Shown here: piece by piece, positions 27,141 through 35,394 of the stretch
Position numbering within the stretch: the first letter of the stretch is position 1
How the letters are laid out: the number at the start of each line of letters is the position of its first letter
Assembly: GCF_000758605.1 (NCBI RefSeq)
Contig: NZ_CP009282.1
Span: forward strand, 1,550,001 to 1,614,000
Direction of reading: 5' to 3'
DNA from: Paenibacillus sp. FSL R5-0912
GTDB taxonomy: Bacteria > Bacillota > Bacilli > Paenibacillales > Paenibacillaceae
DNA: 64,000 bases
Translations under genes and position numbers: made by a program
Notes under the pieces: model-generated
What the model was told of the DNA's origin: nothing
Database searches by the model: none
Seen by the model: the letters and a program-made list of their open reading frames with translations, nothing else

Positions 27141-28496
27141 TTATACGGTCTTCAGGAACTCCACAATCGTCAGCAGGCCTTTATCGAAATTCTCCAGATT
27201 GAAATGCTCATCCGGAGCATGCAGGTTCTCGTCGTCCAGCCCAAAGCCCATCAGTACCACAGGAGCCTTCAGGATGCGGGAGAAGCTCTCCATGATTGGG
27301 ATCGAGCCGCCGTCTTTGGTGAAGAGGGCGCGGGTGCCGTATACTTTGCCGTAAGCATCTGCAGCGGTCTGCAGGATCGGATGAGAGGGATCGATGTTGA
27401 AGGCGCGGGCCTTCTCCATCTGTTTCACATGCACTTTCGCACCACTCTGTATATTGGCCTTCAGATGTGCTTCCACGGCATCCAGGATATGCTGCGGGTC
27501 CTGGTCGCCGACAAGGCGGCAGGTGATTTTGGCATGGGCTTCCTTCGGAATAACCGTCTTGCTGCCTTCGCCCTGGAAGCCGCCGTATACGCCGTTCAGC
27601 TCCAGGGTTGGACGTGCGCCAATGCGTTCTACGAAGCTGTAGCCTTCCTCGCCGTACAGCTGCTCCAGGCCAAGGGACGCTCTGATCTTGTCTTCGTCTA
27701 CTCCCTGCTTGGCGAATTCATCGCGGAGGAGAGGAGAGAGTACAGGCACGCCTTCATAGAAACCTTCAACGGACACACGGCCCTTGTCATCATGAAGCGA
27801 GCTGAGAAGAGACACCAGTGCATGCAGGGCATTTGGAACGCCGCCGCCATAGGAGCCGGAGTGCAGATCCGTTAATGCGGTGTTTACAGTGACCTCAAGC
27901 GAGCATAGACCGCGCAGTCCGGTGCAGATCGCAGGGCGCCCGCGTTCCAGGAGGGAGGTATCCGAGACAAGGACGGCATCTGCCGCAAGCTTGTCCTGGT
28001 TGGCTTCCAGGAATGGAGGCAGGTTCACGCTGCCGATCTCTTCTTCGCCTTCGATGCACAGTTTGATGTTGACCGGCAAGGTGCCCTCCTGCTTGAGGAT
28101 GGCTTCAATGGCCTTGATATGCATGAACACCTGACCTTTATCGTCAGTGGCTCCACGGGCGTACAGCTTGCCGTCACGGATCTCCGGTTCAAACGGAGGG
28201 GTGGTCCACAGGTTCAGCGGATCAACCGGCTGTACATCATAATGTCCGTACACCAGAATGGTCGGCTTACCTGGGGCATGAAGATAATCTGCATATATCA
28301 CTGGATGTCCTGCAGTAGGGTGCAGCTCGATATTTTCTAATCCGGCGCGTTTCAGAGTCTCTACCAGCCAGCCTGCAGCGGCGTTCACATCCTCCTTGTG
28401 TACGGAGAGGGCCGAGATGCTGGGAATGGCCAGCCATTGCTTGAGTTCGGTTAGCTGAGCGTCACGCTCAGTCTGAAAATAAGTTTCGTAAGACAT
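27141..28496 (-). CDS. M20-family dipeptidase/metallopeptidase
   Basis: Zinc-dependent exopeptidase of 451 residues related to PepV/carnosinase-type dipeptidases (M20 family). The metal site is visible: VYGHYDVQP, the catalytic Asp and ARGATDDKGQ, IEGEEEIGS with the general base and ligand Glu, and a C-terminal His in ENLHAPDE. An inserted dimerisation domain spans residues ~185-390. I start at ATG 28496 because AAGGAGGT lies upstream at proper distance and the protein then opens MSYETYFQTERDAQ; the longer frame to 28556 has no ribosome site. Monocistronic, probable role in peptide turnover. Confidence 0.92.
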   Translation of the reverse strand: MSYETYFQTERDAQLTELKQWLAIPSISALSVHKEDVNAAAGWLVETLKRAGLENIELHPTAGHPVIYADYLHAPGKPTILVYGHYDVQPVDPLNLWTTPPFEPEIRDGKLYARGATDDKGQVFMHIKAIEAILKQEGTLPVNIKLCIEGEEEIGSVNLPPFLEANQDKLAADAVLVSDTSLLERGRPAICTGLRGLCSLEVTVNTALTDLHSGSYGGGVPNALHALVSLLSSLHDDKGRVSVEGFYEGVPVLSPLLRDEFAKQGVDEDKIRASLGLEQLYGEEGYSFVERIGARPTLELNGVYGGFQGEGSKTVIPKEAHAKITCRLVGDQDPQHILDAVEAHLKANIQSGAKVHVKQMEKARAFNIDPSHPILQTAADAYGKVYGTRALFTKDGGSIPIMESFSRILKAPVVLMGFGLDDENLHAPDEHFNLENFDKGLLTIVEFLKTV

Positions 28497-28653
28497 CGTA
28501 ATTATGTACCTCCTTGGAATTCGCTGCCTAGTACCGCGGAGCCCTGTATCATGCAACGCAAGATGACAGGCCCCGTCGGTTTAGAATCGGCAGTGTAATG
28601 CATCCATTATACTGGAGATATAGAGATGGATCAAAAAGGATTGTTCAAGCACC

Positions 28654-29334
28654 TTACCAGAGGATGGTGGCTGGCGTTACACCTTGTGGAAAAGTATCCT
28701 CGGGCTGAGTTCTGCGGGAGTAAAGATCGTACCATGCACCGGCAATGAGATTCGGATCGGCATCAGTCCCGGGTCTGATAATGGCTCCTATAGCTAAATG
28801 ACCTACATAAATGCCTAGTGGTGCCAGATCCGTGTGCAGGTTCATAGCGTAGTTGCGCAGCCCGCTAAATGCAATTCCCATGTTGCCCATCATAGGAATC
28901 GGATACAGGGAGGACAGTCCGGTTGTGAATAAAAGAGCGCCTGTATTCTTCTCCAGCATCTCCGGCAGCACCTGCTCCACACTACGGATCGCGCCGATGA
29001 CCTGCGACTGGAAAGCGTCAAGTGCAATTTCTTCTGTTACCTGTGTTGCCGGAGTTGGAGGAAAGCTGCCGCTGGTAGGGCTGAATTCCAGTACATCAAT
29101 GAAGCCGTATTTGTCTTTGATGTTCCGGAATGCTGTGGTGAGCCCTTCCTTGTTGTAAAGATCCGCAGGGAATGCGGCTGCTTCAATACCCAGCATTGTA
29201 AGTTCTTCTACCAAAGTTTTTAATTTGGCTCCGTTGCGGGCGATCAAAGCGACACGGAAGCCCTGTCCGCCAAACTTCTTGGCAATGGACAGGCCGAGGC
29301 CCGGTCCTGCACCTACGATAGCGATGGTTTGCAT
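28654..29334 (-). CDS. SDR-fold protein lacking the catalytic YxxxK
   Basis: Rossmann-fold protein of the short-chain dehydrogenase/reductase superfamily, 226 residues. The nucleotide-binding motif GAGPGLGLSIAKKFG at the N-terminus is intact. Where the catalytic Tyr-x-x-x-Lys should follow the TTGLSSLY strand, the sequence reads GIAFSGLRNYA, with neither Tyr nor Lys in register, so standard SDR catalysis is doubtful. It is divergent from an HxlR-type regulator with a shared 114-base promoter region, a common arrangement for redox- or quinone-responsive oxidoreductases. It may bind a nucleotide without reducing a substrate, or use an unusual mechanism. Confidence 0.8.
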   Translation of the reverse strand: MQTIAIVGAGPGLGLSIAKKFGGQGFRVALIARNGAKLKTLVEELTMLGIEAAAFPADLYNKEGLTTAFRNIKDKYGFIDVLEFSPTSGSFPPTPATQVTEEIALDAFQSQVIGAIRSVEQVLPEMLEKNTGALLFTTGLSSLYPIPMMGNMGIAFSGLRNYAMNLHTDLAPLGIYVGHLAIGAIIRPGTDADPNLIAGAWYDLYSRRTQPEDTFPQGVTPATILW

Positions 29335-29362
29335 AGTCGATCAGTTCCTTTCAGGTTGTTGA

Positions 29363-29375
29363 TTACTAACAGTAA
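29363..29375. promoter_or_regulatory. Candidate HxlR operator between divergent genes
   Basis: TTACTAACAGTAA, a perfect 5-3-5 inverted repeat, 28 bases upstream of the SDR start and in the shared region with the HxlR gene. HxlR-family operators in Bacillus contain TACT/AGTA half-sites, so autoregulation and control of the SDR gene are likely. Confidence 0.5.
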
Positions 29376-29448
29376 CCATGATAGACTTAGTGGGCCTAAG
29401 CGGCAAGAAGGCACTATTAGATGCTTAGGTTACATGGAGGTAACTGCC

Positions 29449-29931
29449 TTGAACAATCAGGAGAAGGATGGATTACAAGCTGGCCGGCAACTAACTATAC
29501 TGGAGGATTGCACGGTTACCCGGCAGATCCTGGACCGTGTCGGAGATAAATGGAGTATGCTGATCATTGTGAACCTTGGAGCGCAGTCTTTACGTTTCAA
29601 GGAACTGCAGCGCCGTTCCGGCGGGATCTCGCAGCGCATGCTCACCCAGACGCTCCGCCATCTGGAGCGTGATGGACTGGTCTGGCGCAAAGCTACTCCG
29701 ACAGTCCCTTTAACCGTAGAGTATGGTCTTACAAGTCTGGGCGAATCTCTTCTTGGCCCGCTGACTTTACTGGTAGAATGGGTGAGGGGAAACCGTGGAG
29801 AAATCGCCAAGGCAAGGATCAGCTATGATGGCGGGCATGGAGATGCTGAACCGGCGGATAGCCCGGAAAAGTTCAGTTTAGAATCAGAAACAGAAGCGCC
29901 GCAAGCGGCGGAAGCGATAGGAGCGGAATAA
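29449..29931 (+). CDS. HxlR-family transcriptional regulator
   Basis: DNA-binding regulator with a winged helix, about 160 residues. Core features: CTVTRQILDRVGDKWSMLIIVNL with the conserved first Cys that senses electrophiles or thiol stress in several family members, FKELQRRSGGISQRMLTQTLRHLERDGLV as the recognition region, and VEYGLTSLGESL in the wing. The C-terminal 40 residues are an acidic, probably disordered tail. TTG 29449 is my preferred start (GGAGGT seven bases upstream); ATG 29434 is in frame but overlaps that site. Divergent from the SDR gene it probably controls. Confidence 0.88.
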   Translation: MNNQEKDGLQAGRQLTILEDCTVTRQILDRVGDKWSMLIIVNLGAQSLRFKELQRRSGGISQRMLTQTLRHLERDGLVWRKATPTVPLTVEYGLTSLGESLLGPLTLLVEWVRGNRGEIAKARISYDGGHGDAEPADSPEKFSLESETEAPQAAEAIGAE

Positions 29932-29933
29932 CA

Positions 29934-30926
29934 GTGTCAGCGAATGTATCAGCAAGTCTTGAATATGAAGCACAAATGCCCGAGGGCGGAAACAATTCTT
30001 ATATCTATACATACGCCCATTCTGAGGATGAGGCATCCCTATGCGGTATGGAGCTGCGCTGTCTGTTTGGCGGCGAGATCCCGCCGGCTATATTCTCAAG
30101 CGGGACCCGGGTGGACGTCAGCCGCAGCCCTTTTATCAAAGAGCGGATTGATGTGATGTACGAAGGGGACACGCTCCCGGAAATCTACCGGCAGACGGAA
30201 CGGGTAGAACTGAATGGACGGACCTTTAAGGTGATTTTTGTGAAGACGAATGATCTGACACCAGAGCATAAAATTGAATACGATGAACGCAGAGTAATTG
30301 AACGGGAAATCGGCCTGCGGATCGAAGGCGAGGCGGATGTGAATCATCCGGAGCTGGTGTATGGAATTGTAACGCTGGGCGGACGCTGGTACTTCGGCGC
30401 TTATCATAAGAATAAGGCAACCTGGTTCCGGCAGATGAAAAAGCCCCGCAGCTACTCCATAGCACTCAGCACACGGGTGGCCCGGGCGGCGGTCAATATG
30501 GCGGTTCCCCGCATAGCCGGAGTGAAGATGATAGATCCCTGCTGCGGGATTGGCACGGTAATGGTTGAGGCACTGTCTATGGGAATCGATATTGTAGGAC
30601 GTGACATTAACCCGCTTATTGCTGCCGGAGCGCGGACGAATATCGCCCATTTCGGCTTCGAGAGTGAAGTCACGCTCGGGGATATCGCCGACATTAAGGA
30701 GCACTATGATGTTGCTATTGTGGATATGCCTTATAATCTGTATTCGCGGATTACCCCAGAGGAGCAGTTTGCCATTCTCACCAATACCCGCCGGATTGCG
30801 GACCGGGTTGTAATTGTGGCGATCGAAGCGATGGATGAGATGATACATTCTGCCGGCTTCACGATCATCGACCGCTGTATTGCGAAGAAAGGTGCGTTCT
30901 CCCGTCATCTGATGCTGTGCGAGTAG
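29934..30926 (+). CDS. Class I methyltransferase, Trm11/Trm14-like (probable RNA methylase)
   Basis: Protein of 330 residues. The N-terminal half (to ~150) is a THUMP-like RNA-binding region, containing SPFIKERIDVMYEGDTL. The C-terminal half is a Rossmann methyltransferase domain with the SAM motif MIDPCCGIGTVMVEAL (near residue 200), VGRDINP for the ribose-binding Asp, and the catalytic motif VDMPYN, a variant of the (D/N)PPY signature of N6-adenine and N2-guanine methylases. By architecture it resembles archaeal-type tRNA guanine N2-methylases. The start is GTG 29934, two bases after the HxlR stop, so it may be co-transcribed. The target RNA is unknown. Confidence 0.82.
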   Translation: MSANVSASLEYEAQMPEGGNNSYIYTYAHSEDEASLCGMELRCLFGGEIPPAIFSSGTRVDVSRSPFIKERIDVMYEGDTLPEIYRQTERVELNGRTFKVIFVKTNDLTPEHKIEYDERRVIEREIGLRIEGEADVNHPELVYGIVTLGGRWYFGAYHKNKATWFRQMKKPRSYSIALSTRVARAAVNMAVPRIAGVKMIDPCCGIGTVMVEALSMGIDIVGRDINPLIAAGARTNIAHFGFESEVTLGDIADIKEHYDVAIVDMPYNLYSRITPEEQFAILTNTRRIADRVVIVAIEAMDEMIHSAGFTIIDRCIAKKGAFSRHLMLCE

Positions 30927-31004
30927 CGCTAATATAATGAATGGAGCTGCTGGAGTTCTGAAAAAGTATGTTCTATCCCATATCTGATTAAAGGCGGTGT
31001 ACTT

Positions 31005-31622
31005 ATGGAACAGAAATGGTTAACCTGGGCCAAAGAAATACAGGGGATTGCCCAGACCGGTCTGACCTATGCCAAGGATGTATATGATATCGAACGTTAC
31101 CAGGCGCTGCGGGAGCTGAGTGTAGATATTCTGGCTAACTATACGTATGAGAGCAAAGAACGCATCCGGCTCTCATTCGCGGGAGAGGGCGGATACAGCA
31201 CGCCGAAAGTGGATATCCGCGGAGTGATTTTTGAGGATAACCAAATTCTGCTTGTACGTGAGAAGCTGGACGGTAAGTGGGCATTGCCTGGAGGCTGGGC
31301 GGACATCGGCTTGTCTCCAAGCGAAGTGGTTGTGAAAGAGATTGCCGAGGAATCCGGCTATCAGGCGGAAGCCGTACGTTTGCTCGCTGTGCTGGACAAG
31401 AAATTTCACCAGCATCCCCCGGAGCCTTATCATGTCTACAAAATGTTCATCCTGTGCCGGATTACCGGCGGGGCAGCGGAAGCGGGTGTGGAGACAAGTG
31501 GGGTAGGCTTTTTTGCCGAGGATGCCTTGCCTGAATTGTCTGAGGAGCGCAATACGGTGGAGCAGCTGCACACACTGTTCCAATATTTACATAATTCTGA
31601 AAAGGCAGTAATATTGGACTAA
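31005..31622 (+). CDS. Nudix hydrolase with N-terminal helical domain
   Basis: Cytosolic pyrophosphohydrolase of 205 residues. Residues 1-60 are a helical extension typical of one ADP-ribose/nucleoside-diphosphate Nudix subgroup. The Nudix box reads GGWADIGLSPSEVVVKEIAEESGY; it keeps the metal-binding EIAEE core but has Leu where many members carry the first Glu and Lys for Arg, as in the GGWAD-type subgroup. ATG 31005 follows AAGGCGGTG. Monocistronic; the substrate is not predictable. Confidence 0.9.
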   Translation: MEQKWLTWAKEIQGIAQTGLTYAKDVYDIERYQALRELSVDILANYTYESKERIRLSFAGEGGYSTPKVDIRGVIFEDNQILLVREKLDGKWALPGGWADIGLSPSEVVVKEIAEESGYQAEAVRLLAVLDKKFHQHPPEPYHVYKMFILCRITGGAAEAGVETSGVGFFAEDALPELSEERNTVEQLHTLFQYLHNSEKAVILD

Positions 31623-31823
31623 AGTACTGCATATAATAGATGATCAGGAGTATATAAGTTTTAAAGTAGACAAAAATTGGTTAATATTATTTATGTAAGC
31701 CTTTGCATTAATCAACCGCTGAGCCTTTATATCTAAAAAATTTATCAGAAACACAACTTTTTGGGCCAGGCGGTCTACATTTTTTCCTCTGCTGTGTCGA
31801 TAACAATTTTAGGAGGGGATCAC

Positions 31824-31979
31824 ATGGAACAAGAAGAGTTAAGACTTCCGCTGACGCAGGAAGGTGTAACACGTCCTGCAGAAGGTAATATTGCCACCGG
31901 CCTGGTATGGGGCGTCCTAATCAGTATTCCATTATGGATCTCGGTTATCGGCTGGATTACGGGCATCTGGAAATTTTAA
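31824..31979 (+). CDS. Small single-helix membrane protein
   Basis: A 51-residue protein with an acidic soluble start (MEQEELRLPLTQEG) and one C-terminal membrane helix (residues ~28-48, LVWGVLISIPLWISVIGWIT). ATG 31824 is chosen for its strong site AGGAGGGG; the in-frame upstream codon at 31761 lacks one. It is monocistronic and closed by a terminator. Such proteins are common near the Bacillota envelope and sporulation genes, but no function can be assigned. Confidence 0.75.
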   Translation: MEQEELRLPLTQEGVTRPAEGNIATGLVWGVLISIPLWISVIGWITGIWKF

Positions 31980-32027
31980 GATTCACCTTGAAGCTCTAAC
32001 CTTATACTAACGTGCAACTATACAATG

Positions 32028-32065
32028 AAGGCTGCCTCTTCGGTTAAGAAGAAGCAGCCTTTTTA
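32028..32065. terminator. Terminator between small membrane gene and ASCH gene
   Basis: AAGGCTGCCTCTTC, loop, GAAGAAGCAGCCTTTTT between convergent genes. Confidence 0.88.
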
Positions 32066-32076
32066 AGTGCTAAGAT

Positions 32077-32559
32077 TTACAGTTTTTTATTGATATGCAC
32101 CAGTCGAAAGGTCTCGCAGATGACCCGCATACCAGGGTCGAATGGCTTACCTTCATCCTCAAGCTCTCTGGTGAAGAATACTTCATGGTTATAGCGCCAC
32201 GATTCGAGGCTGCGGTCATCCTCCCCTTCAGAATACGCGAACTCAGCCGTTACATCCGCAAACGGAACAATCTCAACCTTCGTAGTCTCGATGATTCCGC
32301 GCGGCTGCCCCGTACTGTCCAGCAGCACGGATAGCCCGCCCGCAAAGGGCAGAGGCGTACCGTGTGCATCATTTAACTCATAATTTTGTGCCGTTCCAGT
32401 CTTGATTCCAGCCAGGACCAGCTCCAGCAGTTCATCGGCCAGCCGGGGGTTGTCGCCAAAAGCCCAGGCGCTGTCGAAATTCTCCGCTGCCTCAGGATGG
32501 TCTTGCAGATAAGACTCCCAGTATTGTGCTATTGCCGGGGTTAATGTCACCTTGTTCAC
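32077..32559 (-). CDS. ASCH-domain protein
   Basis: A 160-residue protein with the PUA-like ASCH fold: FGDNPRLADELLELVLAGIKTGTA carries the conserved GxKxxT signature, followed by a beta-barrel core (GIIETTKVEIVPFADV). Members bind RNA, and some hydrolyse N4-acetylcytidine or act as ribonucleases. Conserved polar residues (Lys and Thr of GIKTGT, late Glu/Arg) are present. It starts at ATG 32559. It stands between two convergent or tandem genes on the minus strand, 47 bases after the ABC-F gene start-to-stop unit, and co-transcription with that gene is possible. Specific function unknown. Confidence 0.85.
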   Translation of the reverse strand: MNKVTLTPAIAQYWESYLQDHPEAAENFDSAWAFGDNPRLADELLELVLAGIKTGTAQNYELNDAHGTPLPFAGGLSVLLDSTGQPRGIIETTKVEIVPFADVTAEFAYSEGEDDRSLESWRYNHEVFFTRELEDEGKPFDPGMRVICETFRLVHINKKL

Positions 32560-32606
32560 CTCTGTTATGGGATTAGTAATCAGTCTAAAGAATAATCGTA
32601 AATGAT

Positions 32607-34544
32607 CTAAGAGTTATCCGCTTCGCTTAACCAGCTGCTGTACAAGTCATCCAGCTTCTGCTGTGCGGCATCCCGCGCCGTCATAAGCTCAGCCAGCTTC
32701 CCGGAATCGCTGGCAAACCGCGGGTTCAGCATCTCGCCGTCGATAACACTGAGCTGAGCCTCCGCAGCAGCAATGTCCTGCTCCCAGGAGACGGCCGGAC
32801 GGGGCTTGCGGGAAGGAGCGGCGGATGCGGCACCACCGGCTGGATGGGGCTTAATGACGGCAGCAGCCGCACTCCCTGCTGCAGCTGCAGCTTGCCGTTC
32901 GGCAGCCGCGGCTTTCTCAGCCTGCTTCTCCTTGTAATATTCATAATTCCCGGAGAAGGATGAGAAACGCCCGCCATCAATATTCCATAGCTTTCCGAAG
33001 CAGCGGTTAATGAAATAACGGTCATGCGATACAGCCAGCACGGTCCCGGGGAACTCCTCCAGCGCCTCTTCCAGCGCTTCGCGGGAATCGATATCGAGAT
33101 GGTTGGTCGGCTCATCAAGAATGAGCAGATTCGGACGGCGGTGCATCAGCACCGCGAAGCGCAGCCGTGTCCATTCTCCGCCGGAGAGATTGGTGATGTT
33201 CTTGAACACATCACTGCCGTAGAAGAGAAACCGGGCCAGCTGCCCGCGGGCTTCTCCTTCTTCAAGCCCTGCTTCCTCGCGGAAATAACGGAGCACGGAT
33301 TGGCCGTTCTCCTCCGGTACAGCTTCCTGGGCCAGGTAGCCGACAACGGCTCTGGAAGCCAGCGTACAGCTGCCGCTGTCCGGGGCTTCCAGCCCGAGAA
33401 TAATCCGCAGCAGCGTGCTTTTGCCTGCGCCGTTGCCGCCGATCAGTGCCGTAGTCTCTCCATATCTGAGAATATCACTGGCTGCCGAGAAGAGCTTACG
33501 CTCTCCGAAGGCTTTGCTAATCTGGTCAAGGATTACGACCTGATTGCCGGTCCGGTCATCCTGCTCCAGCTGCAGATCCATGGACTTGCGTTCCAGAACC
33601 GGCCGTTTGACTCTGACCATCCGGTCCAGCGCCTTCTGCATGGAAGCTGCGCGGCGGGGGAACGAGATGTTCTGCGGATTCAGCTTTCCCCATTCAATCA
33701 GCCGCTTGATGCTCTCCTGCATCTGCTTAATCTTCTTCTGCTGCTCCTGATAGTCAGCGAACTGCTGCAGGAGTCTGGCTTCCTTCTCCACCTGATAGCC
33801 GCTGTAGTTCGTATGGAAGGTGAAGGCTTCGCCGTCTTCGATCTCAATGACCTTCTTAACGACGGCATCGAGGAAATAACGGTCATGGGAAATGGCCAGC
33901 ACAGTGCCGTCATAGCTCTGCAGGAACTGCTCCAGCCATTCGATAGCATCCATATCGAGGTGGTTGGTCGGCTCATCGAGCAGCAGAATATCGGGACGGC
34001 GCAGCAGCAGCTCGGCGAGGCCGACCTTGGTCTTCTCCCCGCCGGAGAGGGAAGAGAACCGGCGGTCATACTGGCCGCTTCCAATGCCAAGGCCGGCGGC
34101 AACACGGCTGATGGAGGATTCAATTTCATATCCGCCAGCGGCTTCGAATTTCTCCTGCAGGTTGCCGTATTCCTTAAGCAGCCGGTTCCAAGCCTGTTCA
34201 TCGTCACTTGCACCGGAAGCGGACATGGTCTGCTCCAGCTCCCGCAGGCGGCGCTGCCACTGCAAGGGCTCCGCGAAGCTGCGCTGCAGAACCGCATATA
34301 CGGTTTCATCGTCGCTCACCTGCTGAATCTGCGCGAGCAGTCCGATGACGCTGCTCCGGCGGATGGAGATCTGTCCCTGATCGGGACGTTCTTCCCCGCT
34401 CAGCAGATGGAAGAGGGTGGTCTTGCCGCAGCCGTTGCGGCCGATCAGGCCGATTTTTTCGCCTTGGCGGATATCGAAGGTGATGTTCTCCAGGACGAGC
34501 TGGGCACCGTGGTATTTTTGGACATTTTGGCATGAGATGATCAT
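32607..34544 (-). CDS. ABC-F family ATPase (ribosome-associated, possible antibiotic resistance)
   Basis: Soluble tandem ABC ATPase of 645 residues without membrane domains. First cassette: Walker A GRNGCGKTT (35-43), signature LSGGEKTKVGLAEL, Walker B ILLLDEPTNHLDMDAIEW. An interdomain linker (residues ~240-310, KRLIEWGKLNPQNIS..RRAASMQKALDRM) would reach the ribosomal P or peptidyl-transferase region. Second cassette: GGNGAGKST, LSGGEWTRLRFAVL, ILDEPTNHLD. An Ala-rich segment and a C-terminal coiled coil follow, as in Uup/YdiF-type proteins. ABC-F proteins either tune translation or protect ribosomes from PTC-targeting antibiotics. The leader with ORF and terminator upstream resembles that of inducible resistance members. 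SD AAAGGAG precedes the ATG. Confidence 0.92.
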   Translation of the reverse strand: MIISCQNVQKYHGAQLVLENITFDIRQGEKIGLIGRNGCGKTTLFHLLSGEERPDQGQISIRRSSVIGLLAQIQQVSDDETVYAVLQRSFAEPLQWQRRLRELEQTMSASGASDDEQAWNRLLKEYGNLQEKFEAAGGYEIESSISRVAAGLGIGSGQYDRRFSSLSGGEKTKVGLAELLLRRPDILLLDEPTNHLDMDAIEWLEQFLQSYDGTVLAISHDRYFLDAVVKKVIEIEDGEAFTFHTNYSGYQVEKEARLLQQFADYQEQQKKIKQMQESIKRLIEWGKLNPQNISFPRRAASMQKALDRMVRVKRPVLERKSMDLQLEQDDRTGNQVVILDQISKAFGERKLFSAASDILRYGETTALIGGNGAGKSTLLRIILGLEAPDSGSCTLASRAVVGYLAQEAVPEENGQSVLRYFREEAGLEEGEARGQLARFLFYGSDVFKNITNLSGGEWTRLRFAVLMHRRPNLLILDEPTNHLDIDSREALEEALEEFPGTVLAVSHDRYFINRCFGKLWNIDGGRFSSFSGNYEYYKEKQAEKAAAAERQAAAAAGSAAAAVIKPHPAGGAASAAPSRKPRPAVSWEQDIAAAEAQLSVIDGEMLNPRFASDSGKLAELMTARDAAQQKLDDLYSSWLSEADNS

Positions 34545-34585
34545 AGTTATTCTCCTTTTATAGGAACGCCCTGACTACAAAACAA

Positions 34586-34620
34586 CATAAAAAGGCCGCA
34601 GGGAAATTTCCCCGCGGCCT
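34586..34620 (-). terminator. Intrinsic terminator in the ABC-F leader (candidate attenuator)
   Basis: Read on the minus strand: AGGCCGCGGGG, AAATTT loop, CCCTGCGGCCT, then TTTTAT. It lies 42-76 bases upstream of the ABC-F start and 15 bases after the leader ORF stop. No other minus-strand gene lies upstream to be terminated, so conditional read-through into the ABC-F gene is the natural reading. Confidence 0.75.
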
Positions 34621-34634
34621 GAGTATTCTCCGGT

Positions 34635-34802
34635 TTATGAGATCCGTTGAAGTGTAGGCGAGAAAGGCATTTCACAATGTTGTAGTGTTATTAAGTTCTT
34701 GTAAATGGACAGACCTCTCCCGTCCAGGGCATTTACATGAACGATGCCAGCCATAATATTAATCAGCCGGCTACTAACACTGTTGGTCCGATTGTGATCC
34801 AT
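34635..34802 (-). CDS. Leader ORF of 55 codons upstream of ABC-F attenuator
   Basis: The ORF encodes 55 residues starting MDHNRTNSVSSRLINIM and ending EMPFSPTLQRIS. A perfect ribosome site AAGGAGGT (34811-34818) lies 8 bases before the ATG, and a good promoter follows upstream. Its stop lies 15 bases before the terminator hairpin. The layout promoter-SD-ORF-terminator-ABC-F is that of translation-monitoring attenuators, where a stalled ribosome prevents termination. The peptide itself matches no family I know and may matter only as a sensor. It could also be a chance ORF; an internal ATG gives an 11-residue version. Confidence 0.5.
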   Translation of the reverse strand: MDHNRTNSVSSRLINIMAGIVHVNALDGRGLSIYKNLITLQHCEMPFSPTLQRIS

Positions 34803-34835
34803 TCTCCTACACCTCCTTCTTCTAAATTTATAGTC

Positions 34836-34864
34836 ATTTTAACCAATAAACCGGGAATAAGCAA
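34836..34864 (-). promoter_or_regulatory. Sigma-A promoter for ABC-F leader
   Basis: On the minus strand: TTGCTT (34864-34859), 17-base spacer, TAAAAT (34841-34836). Transcription would start near 34829, just before the leader SD. An inverted repeat (GCAAG..CTTGC at 34861-34882) overlaps the -35 element. Confidence 0.65.
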
Positions 34865-34969
34865 GAGGGAAATCCCCTTGCTCTGGTATAAATCCATAAA
34901 TCTGCAAGTAGTATGGACTATGGCAGAGGAGGATTTGCTGCCAATCTATTACAGGAAAAGGGGATGACT

Positions 34970-35347
34970 ATGGCGATTTTTAACGGATTGCTGGGCAATG
35001 CTTCCCAGGTCCCGCTGGAAGATGTGAAGCGGGAATATGCGCAGATTCTGGCTCCGCAGGAAACGATCGAACGCGCCTACAAGCTGATCCGGGATATGTT
35101 TATTTTTACAGACAAACGCCTGATCCTCGTAGATAAGCAGGGGATGACCGGCAAGAAAACGGAATATCACTCAATTCCCTACAAAAGCATCACCCATTAC
35201 TCGGTGGAAACGGCCGGGCATTTCGATCTCGATGCGGAGCTGTGCCTCTATGTGTCCGGTGCGGCGGTGCCGCTGAAGAAAACCTTCAACAAGTCCGTCA
35301 ATATCTATGAGGTGCAGGCGGTGCTGTCGCAATATATTCTGAAGTGA
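34970..35347 (+). CDS. Bacterial PH-domain protein (YvbH-like)
   Basis: A 125-residue protein of the bacterial pleckstrin-homology family bPH_1: FNGLLGNASQVPLEDVKREY, an FTDKRLILVDKQGMTGKKTEYHSIPYKSI core and a C-terminal amphipathic helix. Family members form rings and have no proven ligand. ATG 34970 is preferred because AAAAGGGG lies six bases upstream; ATG 34964 is in frame. It is divergent from the ABC-F leader promoter. Function unknown. Confidence 0.85.
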   Translation: MAIFNGLLGNASQVPLEDVKREYAQILAPQETIERAYKLIRDMFIFTDKRLILVDKQGMTGKKTEYHSIPYKSITHYSVETAGHFDLDAELCLYVSGAAVPLKKTFNKSVNIYEVQAVLSQYILK

Positions 35348-35394
35348 GCGTGGTCCCGGAGAAGGTTATTAGCCAGGGGGAACGTGATCGTCAG

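Noticed and set aside
33024..34535. 503-codon open frame antisense to the ABC-F gene
   Set aside because: Leu/Glu-rich shadow of a strongly supported ATPase; no SD and no domain.
34737..34967. 76-codon plus-strand ORF over the ABC-F leader
   Set aside because: No ribosome site, composition not protein-like; the minus-strand promoter, SD and leader ORF explain the region better.
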